The translations under genes were made by a program, and so were the position numbers. 64,000 nt of DNA, taken from the NCBI GenBank assembly GCA_947650285.1, contig CANTFL010001449.1, positions 363,590 through 427,589 on the forward strand, in the 5' to 3' direction. Positions 46,386 through 58,413 of this stretch are shown in pieces (the first letter of the stretch is position 1; every line of letters begins with the position of its first letter). This stretch comes from Hyaloperonospora brassicae (lineage: Eukaryota > Oomycota > Peronosporomycetes > Peronosporales > Peronosporaceae). Below the pieces are notes generated by a model. The model saw only the letters and a list, made by a program, of their open reading frames with translations, did no database searches and was not told the DNA's origin.

Positions 46386-49375
46386 TCCAGCCAATCAATG
46401 ACAATCAAACCGCTTTTCCACACCACAATAGATAAGACACACTGTTTGTCCCGAGATAACCCTGCGCAAGGCGCTTAAAACTGTCTACAGCGTAGGGACA
46501 ATCTTGTCGCAGCGAATCTCAAATTTATACGGGTGGTTTGTTTCAGAATACCCACGCCACTAAACAAGCATATGTTTTGACGTTGCTACGACGTCGCTAA
46601 AAATCTTCACGTTAAACTGGCGGTTGCCTTGCTCATCGAGCTGAACCGATAGGGGCCGAAACATTAAAGATATCCCATGCCAATTATTGCTAGTTGATTA
46701 TAGACTTGAAGAACGAATTAAAGCGTCTTCGAGAGCGTGTGAAATGACTGCAGTCAATGAAAACTAGGATAATACCCCTGGATCAGGGTCACCCTTGTTT
46801 AGAGAGCATATCAATATCCTGACGCGGATGCAGCGATTCGTGGCATAGACACCTATAGTGGAACAAGCGCCTCCACGTCTACAAAGAAAGGACCTCGATA
46901 CAGCTTAAGTAAGCCGACATGGCAAACGGGGTGTGTGCGCAACTTATGCGAAGGGTAAATAGTGTAAGCAAGGCTATTCTTGTCCACGACCTTGAATGTC
47001 CCGATGAGGCGTGGACGCAAATTCGTCTTAAGTAAGGCGGAAACTACATTTGTAGGTAGTTAATAGCATTGATCAATACTTGGTCTCCTACAGCATAACT
47101 TTTAATTGAAATTACGCCTTTCGCAAATTCTTGTTGATTTTTTGCACTAGATTTCCGAGACCGCGTCACACAAATATCGTAGGACATTCAATCACGGTGC
47201 AAGAAAGAAGTTTGCTCACTTCTTTTTCAACATGATACGGCTGACATCAGCTAGCAGATCAGCCATCTATTACCCACCAAACACTATAGCACATTGTAGT
47301 AGCGTCAACGGAATGTGAGAATGTGTGATGTCGTTCAAGTTGAACGGAGTAAACCGGAAAATGCATGGAAAGCGCAAGGAAACGTAAAGGTAACAAAAAG
47401 GATCCATGAGATCTAAATTTAAATAGTTTCAGCGCAAATACTGCGTAAAACATCACCAATAACACGACTCAATCATTTGGTTTGACCATCGTTCTGTGGA
47501 TTCCAATGTGGACATGTCTAAAAGGGCGAGTAATATCGTGCATCGCAGGCCTTAGTACCAGCAACCTAGTCAAATTTATGAAGAACAACCCTATCGGGAG
47601 GTAAATCAAGGGTGAGTAGTGACATAACACGTCTCAAATTTCATAAGCAATTGATTCAACGGATCCATGAAATTTTTAATGATCACATATCTACTCCGGG
47701 CACCTATTTCCATCTCATTGTCCTCGAGGACAGACAGATCCACAAGTTATAAAGAGCTTAAATTACGGTCTAGTCGAACGACCACAAGATCCGATAAGTC
47801 GCCTGCCTTCGAGGACTGACTAAAATCACTATTTGAAACATTAGCTAGCTTTACCAAGCGTCCAAATATGGAAAAGAACCGAATCTAACGCTGCTATCAT
47901 CTTGACTAGTTACTTCATTGACAAGTTTAGAAAGTGTATTACTACATTAATTACTATGCAACTACATGGACGCTTTGCGCTTTAAAGTTGCTGCCTAACG
48001 TCGCTATCGTCTCTTTGGAAAGACCTTACACATCATAGATGTCAGGAGAAGGGTGTTCCAGGGTTTGTGATTATCATAACGTCCTCTATCGAGAGATGAT
48101 GGCTTGACCACAATCTAGTAAAGGTATTCAAGATCATTAAATTTACTCAGTGAATTTATACGTCCACTCCACGCACATCATGTGACCTCGGCTCAAAATG
48201 TCTCGGCCCTAGGCCAATCATGCTTGCGTCATTTAGTGCTTTTCTATCAATTTGAGCATCACTCGACGGAATCGGTGACGTTTTTACATCACTAGATGAG
48301 TCTAGCTCGAGACTTGTGGCTTTGACACGTTTGGTGACAAGTAACTATGAGAAACCCTGGTCCAGCGCACTAGCCAATCCAGGCAGTAGCACGCGCCATT
48401 AGCTTTTTAGTATTCCAACAGAGCTAAGTTCATGACTCTTCAAAGATTTAGTAGGAATTGAGCGCGTTGCGCCAAAGGTCTTTGACTATCAATCAATGGC
48501 TCATGGCGTTTCAATCATGCCATTCTTTAAATGAGATCATATCTCGTGTCTAAGTAACTGACTAAACATTATTCCCGCTAATACAGTCCTAGAACATCAC
48601 GGCTACAGTTATGACAACCTTAAGCGCTGTGACACATGCTCCTGTCGCCAGAAGGACCGAGAATGTACCGCTATCTTGAGCTATCAGCTCTTATGCATAC
48701 GGCTGACTCCCTTCCAGGGAAAAACGACAGATATTTTTGCTTGATGCTTCGAAATTGATAGTAATTTTAAGAATTCAAGGGTTAGCAGAACCTTTACAGT
48801 AGTTTAAACTAGATGAAACTCCGACTTTAAAATACGTTCGTATTATTGAGCTTAGAGCTATGAGGGGCTAGGACCTGTTTACCTACACCTTACTGAGGTA
48901 CCACAGCACCTTGTTTATCCATAGTAGAGCGATAAGAGTCTACCAAGAGTAGATGTTTTTTCGTGCCTAACCAGAGTACTGGGTCTCGGCCCACGCAAAA
49001 CTAACGCTGCTTGCGCAATGTTAATTCGGGTTGAAGGTACTTAATGCACTTGCTTATATAACAGCGACGAATGGCACGTCTAAATTCAACAACTTGGAGA
49101 TCAGCTTCTTCATCATCATCACCTTCAGCATTTTCAAGGTTGATACGATCAGGTCTAGAGGCCGCTGAAAGACTTATGAAGCCTACTCAAGTAGTGTTTA
49201 GGCTCTACGCATTCCAACTAAGATTACAGAGCTTGGTTGTAGTCCGCATAATGTGCTATGTCGACAACCACGTCCAAGGAAGTGAGGAGTAAACGGAAGA
49301 CTTCAATTTGGCGAATCAAAGACGAATATTTTCCATGAACACATTCACCTGGACAGCTTTTGGGACTGGGTAGTT

Positions 49376-49936
49376 TTATATATTAGATATGAGCGTTATC
49401 AACTCTTGGACATAGTCCGACAGCTCATTCTTGCCCTGGCGGGTGGATAAGAAGCGCAATTGCACGAGAAATGACCAATTAGGCGGCACAAAATTATGGA
49501 TAATCTGAAGCTGAAAGGTTTTCCACGTGGTTAAGGCGTCAATCGAATGACGCGCTGAACGTAAGTGCCCACTCTCTCTATCTCTGCGAGCTTCATAGAG
49601 CACCGCGACACGCTCATACTCAGTCAGGATCAGGCCCGACTAATGCGCTATCTCTACCTCTCGGATACAAATGATAAGCTTCTCTCCTTCTTTCCTGGTG
49701 TAAGGTTTAGTTTTAATCTTGACTGGACGAGGCTTACCCTCTACGTATGACACAGGTACAAAGCGTGTGGATATAGCCGACGCTATTTGGCCTTGTACCG
49801 GCGCTACAAGGGTGTTCCGTTTTGCAGGAAAATATCGAGACGTGCGCTCAACGGGTTTTGGTCTTGTTCTAGAAGGAAGTACACATTTTCGGACCACAGC
49901 ATTGTTCTGCTTTTCAAGCGAAAATTCGTGCGGCAC
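49376..49936 (-). pseudogene. gag of the old family C element
   Basis: Two open pieces. 49936-49640 has a basic, Pro-rich N-terminus ending EGEKLIICIREVEIAH. 49603-49376 contains MLYEARRDRESGHLRSARHS, WKTFQLQIIHNFVPPN, LRFLSTRQGKNELSDYVQEL, characteristic of the gypsy Gag domain. The frame breaks between and after these pieces. Confidence 0.65.
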
Positions 49937-50019
49937 AGAGAAAGAGGTGTTTATTTTACTACTCGTAGAGGATCAGTCTTTATAGACTCCGGCGTAGACT
50001 GAATGTAAGTGCTACCAAC

Positions 50020-50490
50020 TGTAACAAAGATAGTACAGCTTTTTGCAAGAGGAAGTCTTTCTCATCAACGAGCAAGTCAGTTCTTGAAAATACCTCGACT
50101 CTATGTGTTAAAAACCAAACTTCAGGTTTTTGTTTCAGGTATCATAAAGAATCAGCAAATAGACGCATTACGTGCTGACGAGTATAGGCCTTAACAAGGC
50201 TTGACTCTTCTAAACGACCTGAGACGTATTTGAAAGGGGCTTGTGTCTAACAGATCAAATGAGGAACCGAGCTTTATTTTGCATAATGTAAAAAGTTACA
50301 TTCGCCTAAACGTACCAAACCGAGACACGAATGCTCTAATAAGTATCCAATTAATATATCGTACCTTTTGACTGACTCACGTCAGACCTCCAACAACTTA
50401 AAAGGTGTTCCAACATCACTTTAATGTGATCTTATCGTTGGCGTGAGCCATATTTATTATATTTGTTTCCAATCGCCGTGTAATTTCGTT
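50020..50490 (-). repeat. diverged family C LTR (5' LTR of the old element)
   Basis: It starts TGTAACAAAG on +. Inside, AAATGAGGAACCGAGCTTTATTTT and CTGACTCACGTCAGACCTCC resemble AAATGGGAACTGAACTTTAT and CTGACACACGTCAGCCCCCG of the C1 LTR. The right boundary is uncertain. Confidence 0.5.
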
Positions 50491-51267
50491 GCAGTCAGAG
50501 GCGCGCATGACGAATGTAATGAAGCTCGATTAATATGTAATGGATGTAAAGTATAAATAAGGAACAGAGCTTTATTGCTCCTACAAGTGCAGCGCTTGCA
50601 CCCTTTATCATCAAGCAAGCTATTAATTGCATCACAGAAATAGGCGTCTCATGTATTGCGAGGGATTGCAGAAATTGTGTGGTCTGTATCCAAATAGTGC
50701 TTGTTCATCATCTTTTCTGTGTAAATATTGGTGCTCACGGAACAATTTCTACCCTTGTTGCGAAGCCAAATAGAGCGCAAAGAAGTCAATCGTAAGATAC
50801 GCGGCAATTCACGACATGAATGTGACGGCGTCAAGACAGATCGACTTGATCCAACAGATACGTAGAACGATACATCGCACAACCATATTTGGTAACTGAT
50901 GATAGACATTTTAAGCGGCTTACTGCACCCGTGTATGCAGAATATACTGAGGTCGGGTCCAAAACATTATACGTGTGAGATTTATGTCTTAGGCTGAATC
51001 TCTACTGCTGGCAGATGTGAAGCCTCCGACTTGTTGGCGTTTGACGCGCGCTACTATCGCAGAGCTACAAATCGCTGCTGCAGACATAGAGTGGTCGTAG
51101 CGGAAGTGTATCGAACAAAAGAGCTGTCAACAATTATTTTCGACAAGTGCTGTAGTGCTTATAAAACAGAATTGTATGTTGCTCTGTCATGCATGCGTGC
51201 TGCTATACATTCATCTCGAATGACAATCGGTGCTTTAAAAAGAGGTGGAGCAACATAACAAAGTCGA
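50491..51267. other. unassigned segment between two family C elements
   Basis: Contains an open + frame 51031-51258 (Cys/Arg-rich) and a - frame 50649-50909, neither recognisable. This is the left flank of C1 and continues after its right flank at 58900. Confidence 0.4.
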
Positions 51268-51272
51268 TCGGC
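51268..51272. repeat. target-site duplication, left copy (TCGGC)
   Basis: TCGGC directly precedes the left LTR of C1 and recurs at 58895-58899 directly after the right LTR. This fixes the element's ends. Confidence 0.8.
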
Positions 51273-51753
51273 CATAGCGGAGCTACATCGATCCTTATGT
51301 CAGAGGAAGCATCAACTCCCAACAAGCAACCTTGGTTTCGAGAACCCGACTGAGAGAGTCGACAAGGTCAGAGAGCTTACGGTCCCTGTTCCAGGGGATC
51401 AAACAATTCAAGAAATTTACAGCACAGAGTGCTCAAGCGTAGCTACCTTTACAGACGTTGCGATCTATTAACGATCAAAGACGCCTCGTGAGGCACGTGT
51501 CTTGAGCGATCAAAATGGGAACTGAACTTTATATCTTTTTATCGAAAAGAACACCTCAGAACAACGTACTTAACCTAGTCACTACTGTTCTAATTAATAC
51601 CTCCTAAAATATCTCTTTAATCGGTGGCTGACACACGTCAGCCCCCGACAATCAATATGCTGTTTAGTATCATTATTATAATACTCCGTTCCTTGTGTAC
51701 CACACATGTTGCGCAACCCGTTACACCCACACCTGTTGTGCGATCCCGATACA
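51273..51753 (-). repeat. 3' LTR of C1
   Basis: Bases 51298-51740 are identical by eye to 58439-58881. The outer end reads CATAG on + (CTATG on the element strand), not canonical CA. The inner end is canonical (TGTATC on the element strand). Confidence 0.88.
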
Positions 51754-52046
51754 CCCTTCTTCTCCAGACTGACGTGACCACGAAAAGTCAATCGAATTAT
51801 TTCCTCGGAGAGTTCGGTGTGTGTACGCTTTAATCTCACGATTTGCCAAAACACGAAAAAACATGACATCGCCACCTTTTTTATCTCGGATTTTTTTCTC
51901 CAACCTTGATTTTGATGAGGATGTGTACTATGGTAGCGATACCAATAACTAAATGGATGAAGGGACAATAGTCAATCACGTGTGACTGAGGAATGACCTC
52001 TCACAGCACCATATCGGTTCATCGAAAGTGGTAAAACCACTCTCCA

Positions 52047-52731
52047 ATGGCGCAGCATCATGCAATAGATGCCGGTAAGCACATCATCACCATTCTGCTC
52101 GACAAGCTACAAGAGTTGATTCCCTAGCGTGAGGAGAGTGCTCTTTGTCGCGCTCAGACCAAGAGGGTCATCCACAACCGGAACTTTTACTTCTTCTCAA
52201 CACCTGACGTAGAGAAAAGTCTCCGTCGAACAAAAGGCCGTAGCCGTTCAACGTGAGCCATTGCTCTAGATGCTACATCACCAGAAGACTTCGCCTTCCG
52301 CCAAGTTCTGCATGAGAGATACCTCGAACAATTCTTGACCACACAAGGTCAGCACGAGGTGCACCTTATGAGTCTAGCTCGTGTTATTTCGGTTCGACCA
52401 ATCAAGGGCGTGCCCATATTGTTGTTTACCGGTGAGTTGCCTGAAGAAGATTACAACCAATTCATCTGCTGGGTGTACCTCAAGCGACACCTCAGCAGTA
52501 TGACAGCTCTGCGAGTAAGTGCCAATGTGGCCGATGTTTTTTTGGAGCGTAAGCTCCGGTACGAATAAGCCAAGATCAATGCCAGAAGCCAACTGCGTAA
52601 TCGAACACGCTATGCTTCGGCTACACCGGTAGCCGATAGTTCCGATCCTGTGGTACGGAATAACGCGTTACCTTCCATTGCTATCGGTAAAAAGCATTTT
52701 TGGTCGCAGAATGACAGTGGGTACGATGTTT
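52047..52731 (+). pseudogene. antisense ORF of C1 (unknown protein)
   Basis: Plus-strand frame, opposite to pol, from ATG 52047 to TAA 52729-52731: 228 codons with only three internal stops (after QELIP, after GRSRST, and at 52566-52568). It starts 294 bp inside the 3' LTR. Segments: AGKHIITILLDKLQEL; THNRNFYFFSTPDVEKSLRR-like; FRQVLHERYLEQFLTTQGQH; GVPILLFTGELPEEDYNQFI; ADVFLERKLRYE; ASATPVADSSDP. The third stop (TAA) stands where the older family C element has TAT (Tyr). The minus strand here is full of stops. It meets the end of the pol chromodomain tail to tail. Function unknown. Confidence 0.5.
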
Positions 52732-52739
52732 AACAACAT

Positions 52740-53301
52740 CCACGGCGTATGAAAAATCCTGCCGAAGGGGTATCTCAAAATCCCGTGAGTTTCAGACTCC
52801 GGGTACCCTATCCACTTCACCAGATACTGGTACTGGCCATGAAGACTACGTCGCTACATTATATACTCTCATGGAAGCAGTGGTTTCCTTTCTCATCAAG
52901 CATCGTCGGTGGTGGTCGGTGTACCGGAGAAGGAGCATGAGAGGGTGTTTTCCGATCTGCGTGGTCTCCGTGAGACATTGAATAAGACCCATAATGCGCT
53001 CGACGCGATGCAAGCATGTGTGGGGGTGTTGGAGTTGGGCCAAGCGCCTGTCCAGGCATTGGAGTTGGGTAAGCCCGGATGGAGGCTCAGCTTAATCTAC
53101 TGATTCGTATTCAGCAGTCGACGGCAAGCCCAACTTACGCCGCGCAAGCGAGAACAAGTCCACGTGGGACGGATCTCGATACGGCTCAATCAAGCCAGCG
53201 TAAAATACAGGATTTGTGCGCAATTTGCGCGGAAGGTTGAGTGTATACGCAAGTCCTTTCTTGGCGACGACCGTGAATGGGTTTATAATGCCCGGATGCA
53301 A
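52740..53301 (-). pseudogene. integrase C-terminal module and chromodomain remnant of C1
   Basis: 53301-53092 reads NPFTVVAKKGLAYTLNLPRKLRTNPVFYAG, then EPYRDPSHVDLFSLARRK, the GPF-type module. Further on, in other frames, FEIPLRQDFSYAVDVV (~52787-52740) corresponds to the end of the chromodomain of related oomycete elements. The region between is broken. Confidence 0.65.
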
Positions 53302-53433
53302 CTATGTCTTGAATACAGCAGTTACTACATTTTAATGTAGGTTTTTAGCATTGAGTATTACTTGGTCTTCGACCTCATAACGTTCAATACAACCTTTTTT
53401 GCCTTTTGCATCAGTTTGTTTCTTCTGTTTGTC

Positions 53434-54057
53434 TTAATTATCATCCATTGCGTCACGCACATGTAGTAAGACATTCAATCGCGTTGCGAGAAACTCGCTT
53501 ACCTGTTTGCGAACAGTAGCAGGGCTAATATCAGCTATCCGTTCGGCTATCTCTCCTCCATTAATCCCTATATCACGCAGTGGTAGCGTTAACGGAACGC
53601 GAGGGTGTGTAAGGCCGATCACATAAAATGAAGTAAAGCCTGTAGAGGCATGCACGGCGTTGTTTAAAGCAAACGCAACGATCGGGAGCATCGGGCTCCA
53701 ACGTTTTGGTGTATTAGCGGAAACACTGCGTAATATTTAACCGTTGATGCGATTCATTCGATCGGTTTGACCATCGGTCTGCGGATAATACGCTGTGGAA
53801 ATGTACAATCGTGTGCCGAGCACCTTGAAGATGGACTTCGAAAGCTTTCCAGTGAAGCAAGGTTCTCGATCAGTGACAATTGCCACAGGCAAACCGTTTT
53901 GACGAAACACTCGATCAATTAGCAGCATTGCTGTACTCTCACCATCGATGGTATCCGGCACCACCGCTAAATGAGCCATCATGCTCAAACAGTCAATATA
54001 GACCACAATACCCCTAAAGCCATGCTCACCTTTCGGCAAATTGAACATAAAGTCCAC
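53434..54057 (-). pseudogene. integrase of C1
   Basis: Frame 54057-53737 covers MDFMFNLPKGEHGFRGIVVY (first catalytic Asp region), VTDREPCFTGKLSKSIFKVL (second Asp) and YYPQTDGQTDRMNRI. The expected catalytic Glu of GQTER is Asp (53761-53763). Frame 53691-53434 continues with FALNNAVHASTGFTSFYVIG and HPRVPLTLPL. The zinc-binding part further upstream (54060-54590) is badly broken. Confidence 0.75.
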
Positions 54058-54590
54058 GCTAATGTACTCTCAACACCCAGATGGTATGGGTGGACTAGGT
54101 AGCGGCGCAGCCGCTTAAGCTAATATTTCTCCTGTTTTCACGTTTCACACGTACGCACATCTGTGCTCATCCATTTGTAAAGTTTGGCCCACCAATGATA
54201 TTGGCTCACAGAGGTATTGGTATTCTCACGACCAAGATGACCACTTTCCGCATTATCATGCGCCTCACAGAGGATCCTATACTTCAACTCCTCATCATGG
54301 GGAAATCGATTCCTGGCGTATCCTCAACATCCGTCTAATATCACAAGAGGTATAGATCGATGAAATATCGATGTAGCCTCGAACGTTATGGTGCCGACAA
54401 GTCTATCTCCGAGTCCTTAAACTTCTTGTTCCCTAGATCACGTAGCGGAGCTACACAATGGTCATCTTTGGCATTTTTCAAACGGATGAGGTCAGTGAAC
54501 GATGACGACAGAGTCGTAACATGAGCAAGCTCATAGTCAGGCCTGCGTGACTCCCATCAGCCTAAGCATCATGCTTGCCCATCTTATACT

Positions 54591-54932
54591 TCACCTCGAA
54601 GTTATATTCAGCAAAGAATGAAATCCAACGAGCCATTCACGGAGAGAGACTTGGCGACTGGGCCACAGTGAGCAATGACGCGTGATGATATAGATGACAA
54701 AAGGCTTGGAGCCGAGTAGATAAACTATGTATTTGACTAAAGCAAGATTCATTGCAAGTAGTTCTTTGTCATAAACTGAGTAATTCTTTTCTGCAGCTTT
54801 GATCTGTCGAGACACAAACGCAATAATGCGCCCCCGTCCATCAACATAAATTTGTAACATAGCACTGCCTACGTCAAAGTCAGATGCGTCACAGACGACA
54901 CTGAAAGGTCGATCAGGATCGGTCAAAGCCAA
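54591..54932 (-). pseudogene. RNase H of C1
   Basis: VVCDASDFDVGSAMLQ, GRIIAFVSRQIKAAEKNYSV, YDKELLAMNLALVKYIVYLL and an ITRHCSL segment (TDH is usual) are the RT-linked RNase H of gypsy elements. One clean frame remains. Confidence 0.75.
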
Positions 54933-55205
54933 GATTGGTGCATGAAAGAGACTCTCTTGAACTGCTTACAAAAGCATCATGCTCGGTGCTAGTCAAGCAC
55001 CATTCCACATCCTTTTTGAGGATATTAGTTAAGGGCCGAGCCATGTCGATATAATTCGCAGTATAATTGTGTGAGTAATTGGCAAGGCCGAGCCACTTAC
55101 GTAAGTATGTTGGTTCTTAGGATCCGGCCAATCGACTATGTCTTATATTTTAGCGGGATCCGCTCTAAGATCTCGCTTCCCAATGAAGTACCCTAAAAAG
55201 GTAAT

Positions 55206-56101
55206 CTATTCTGCACCAAAGATGCACTTAGAGGCGTTGGCATACAACTTATTCGTGCGCATGCACTCAAACACAGCTTTTAAATGGTCGATATGATTAT
55301 CCGCATCTGACCGACCGTTCATAGCACGACTATGAACAACGATGTCATCAAAGTATGTCCGCGCATAACATCGATGAGGTCCAAATAGTTGTTTCACAAG
55401 ACGATTGAATGTAGCTGGGGCATTTGACAACCCCTGTGGCGTAACGGGACACTCCCAGAGCATACAGCTCGGAGGGCTGACTGCTGTCAGCGGAATTTAC
55501 TCTCTCGCATGAGCAACTGGTAGTAACTGTCGACAAGGTCGAGTGCACTCTACATCGTTCATCCCACCATGTTGTTTTGAGGATTATATTTACTTGTGAT
55601 TGGTGACTGAGCCGCGATGGTGGCATTATTAAGCTTATTGTAAGCATGAACAATGCGCCATTTTCCATGGGGCTTTCTGACACAAAATGTCGGTGCGAAA
55701 TGAGAAGATTTGCTCTCACAAAATATACCAGCCGCGTGCTTTGCACGAAAGAAGTCGTCAATGTCCCCACATTGTTTCTTTGGGATAGTCCACTGCCGTG
55801 TAACGCAGCATTTAGTTCCAAGAAATGAGTCAATTCCATGACCTACACCTCTATCATGAGGTAAGACAGATAGTGGGAAGTGACACACCACGCCTTCAAA
55901 TCTCTTTACCAAAAGGTAAAACGGATCCAGAGGATCCTTAAGGATCGCAGATCCGCTTCGCGTACTAAGAGTCGCTTTCGTGTCCTCAAGGACAGACTCG
56001 TCCAACAGCGAGGATGAGTTCAACTCAATATCCGGCCGAATGATCACCAACTCGGATAACTCTCCTGCCTGCAACGCTTGGCTGAATCCGCCATCCGACA
56101 T
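55206..56101 (-). pseudogene. reverse transcriptase of C1, two pieces
   Basis: Frame 56101-55559 ends with [20 protein letters not shown] and [21 protein letters not shown], the RT fingers. After a break spanning motif A, frame 55463-55206 has MLWECPVTPQGLSNAPATFN (motif B) and YFDDIVVHSRAMNG (motif C, both Asp kept), then NKLYANASKCIFGAE. A shift and stop at ~55460-55560 inactivate it. Confidence 0.78.
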
Positions 56102-57600
56102 TTCGTCCAGCTCAAAGATATTATCTTAGGAATGAAGAGGATCTTGACAAATGTTGCCATTAACGTGGACAGTCACTCCATTAACAATTTTATATAGTGT
56201 ATTATTATTATTATTACTACGAGACGTCCCAAACGTTTGGCGCTTAACACTTGCCTCCCGACGCCAATATTGTTTCCTCAAAGAAACCATACGTCATCAG
56301 AGGCCGGGACAGTAGGTTCCCTGTGATATCTGTTTATCTTATCACGCTACATACGAGAGCTCAATTCTTTAGCGACATCAAGTGTAGGATTACGTGGCTC
56401 GAACAATTTAACCTGTGGAATTATACGTATTACTTCACGTGAATTATGTGGGCCTTGCCCTGAATGCGTCGGCTTTTCGCCAACAATGTTAATACCGACA
56501 TTCAGTGAGATGCCATCGCGTCCTTCCTCGCTCGGTGGAATTCCACGTGCCACCTCACTCATATCAGAGGAATTACATTCTGGATGACTCGGCCCTAGAA
56601 CAATCATGCGTGCAGCATTCAGTGACTTATTATCACAACGAGCATCACTCGACGGAGTACAACGCTCTTAGCATACGGTGAAAGAGCCGCGCTCAATATC
56701 AACGTCATTAAAATTAGAGTTAACTTACTCAGACACACCAATGTAAAGCACGTTGACATCCTCTGTCAATGGCTCGCGCCAATAGTACTTTTGTTGCCTA
56801 TCAAAGGTGTATTCATGACTCTCCAAAGCATCGCTAGATATATTAGGCGTTGCGCCTATGGATATTAAACCTCCGATATACTTATGACATATAGCTTTCA
56901 ATCCAGGCCGTACATAGGATGAGATCATATCTCGAATCCAAACGGAGGACGAGGCATCGTTCCGTGATGTCAAAGTCCATAAACTTTACACATAACTTCA
57001 AAAAAAACTTAAGGCACAGCGACACGACTACTGGTCGCTAGACGAACAGTCACTAAATTACCCTCATGCGCTATGAGCGCTTCAGCGTATCGCAGACCTC
57101 CCCTGAAGGGAACGACTTGGATCAAATTTACATGATGCTTCTGAATCGATTAAATCGACCACTGCTTCTCAAAGCCTTTCGCTATCGCCTCAGCGACTAA
57201 CAAGCCAAGATTGTATCCACGTTCTATGTTGACGGGAACAGAGCTCAGTGGAGCTAAGCCCCGTTTTCCTTTACCACGTAGATAAGTAACAGAACGTAGT
57301 TCTACCCCAGTAGGGCGCCCCGCACCTACTGGGTGTCGACGTTTCCCTGTTCCATACCAGACTTCTGAATGGGGACGGGAGATCGACTCATAGCAGTCTG
57401 GCGCTGTTTCTGCAAAGGATTAGTAAGACGCGAATTTTTAATGCTTACGTACATGTAATAGCGTCTTTCTTCCATTTGTTGCTCCTTAAATTAAATATCA
57501 GCTCTACCTTCATCTTCAGCACGGCTGAGATCGATCGGTTCAGACTTACAGAAAGCCGAAATGATCGTCAAGTTGCCCTCAGAAATCTCAGGAAATACCC
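56102..57600 (-). other. protease/linker region of C1, unreadable
   Basis: No complete protease motif could be read. Blocks such as CAATCATGCGTGCAGCATTCAGTG (complement strand, ~56602-56625) and CATGACTCTCCAAAGCATC (56813-56831) recur in the older family C element at ~48218 and ~48430. The stretch is element sequence, not host DNA. An ATT microsatellite lies at ~56200-56217. Confidence 0.5.
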
Positions 57601-58250
57601 ATTCCAACCAAGTCTGTCCGACAAATAAATAATCTCTACATATTGAGCGATGCTCACAACCTCTTCAAAAGTAGAGGAATGGACCCGAACGACCTCGGTT
57701 CTGGCCACGCCAGTACGAAGACCTTCCATGAACACAGTTACACAGACTGGCTCAGGGAGATGTCAGAATCCATAGCAGCCATCAGAGTTCTCAACCCTTG
57801 GACAAATTCCGTCAATTTATTCGTACCCGACGTATCGATAAGAAGAGTGATCGCACGCGATAAGCCTGGTTGGACGGAGCGAAAACTCGTAAACGATCTT
57901 ATTTAATCCATTCCCATGTGGAAATCGCCAAGTCTACAGACGTATTACACGTCAGAGCCCACTCTCTAGCTCTGCCATCAAGCTTAGAAATAGCCAGCAA
58001 GACTCGCTGGTGCTCAAGTGAGATAAGGCTGGAACTCATGGAAATCTCAATCTCACGGATCTAAATGGTGATATTTTCTCCGTGCTTCCCGAAGTAAAGT
58101 TTGACGTCCACTTGAAGGGGACGAGGCTTAGCCTCTTTATCTGGCACCGCCTCGTAGCGTGTTGGCATAGCCGACACTACTTGGTTTTAGACCTGACCTA
58201 AAACTGCCGTTTATACTGCATGAAGGTATCGACGAGTGCATTACCACATC
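57600..58250 (-). pseudogene. gag of C1, heavily broken
   Basis: Minus-strand fragments in several frames: FVQGLRTLMAAMDSDI (~57825-57778), then pieces resembling a TEVFRVHPSSFEEA block (~57720-57670). Upstream, SVGYANTLRGGAR-type sequence aligns with the Gag N-terminus of the older element at 49790-49740. No frame is long. Confidence 0.5.
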
Positions 58251-58396
58251 TAGACCTTGTGCAGATAGAAACTCCACATACTCAGGGACAATGGCCGCGG
58301 ACAGCTTATAAAGCGCGACCTCTTGGGCCTCCTTGAGAGAAGTAGAATGCTCCCTCCTTACCGAGGATATGTTGTAATGACTCAGGCGCAGATTGA

Positions 58397-58411
58397 ATTC
58401 AATCTCTACCA
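58397..58411 (-). other. primer binding site, C1
   Basis: The minus strand reads TGGTAGAGATTGAAT, two bases from the 5' LTR end. It shares only TGGTAG with the site of the older family C element (TGGTAGCACTTACATTC), so the primer tRNA may differ. Confidence 0.5.
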
Positions 58412-58413
58412 AT

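Larger units (their letters stand above)
45483..50490 (-). mobile_element. decayed family C gypsy element lacking the RT block
   Basis: Homology to element C1 (51273-58894) in the same order: antisense-ORF part (~46228-46385), integrase C-terminal module (~46860-47060, minus), integrase part (~47100-47760), gag-pol spacer parts (~48180-48700), gag (49936-49376) and a diverged LTR (~50020-50490). No counterpart of C1 RT/RNase H (54591-56101) was found, so a large internal deletion near 47760-48180 is likely. The 3' LTR is not clearly readable. PBS-like TGGTAGCACTTACATTC is at 50002-50018 (minus). Confidence 0.6.

Noticed and set aside
52909..53103. Plus-strand frame that could extend the C1 antisense ORF
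   Set aside because: It overlaps the minus-strand chromodomain and GPF-module remnants and is separated from 52047-52731 by a stop and frame change.
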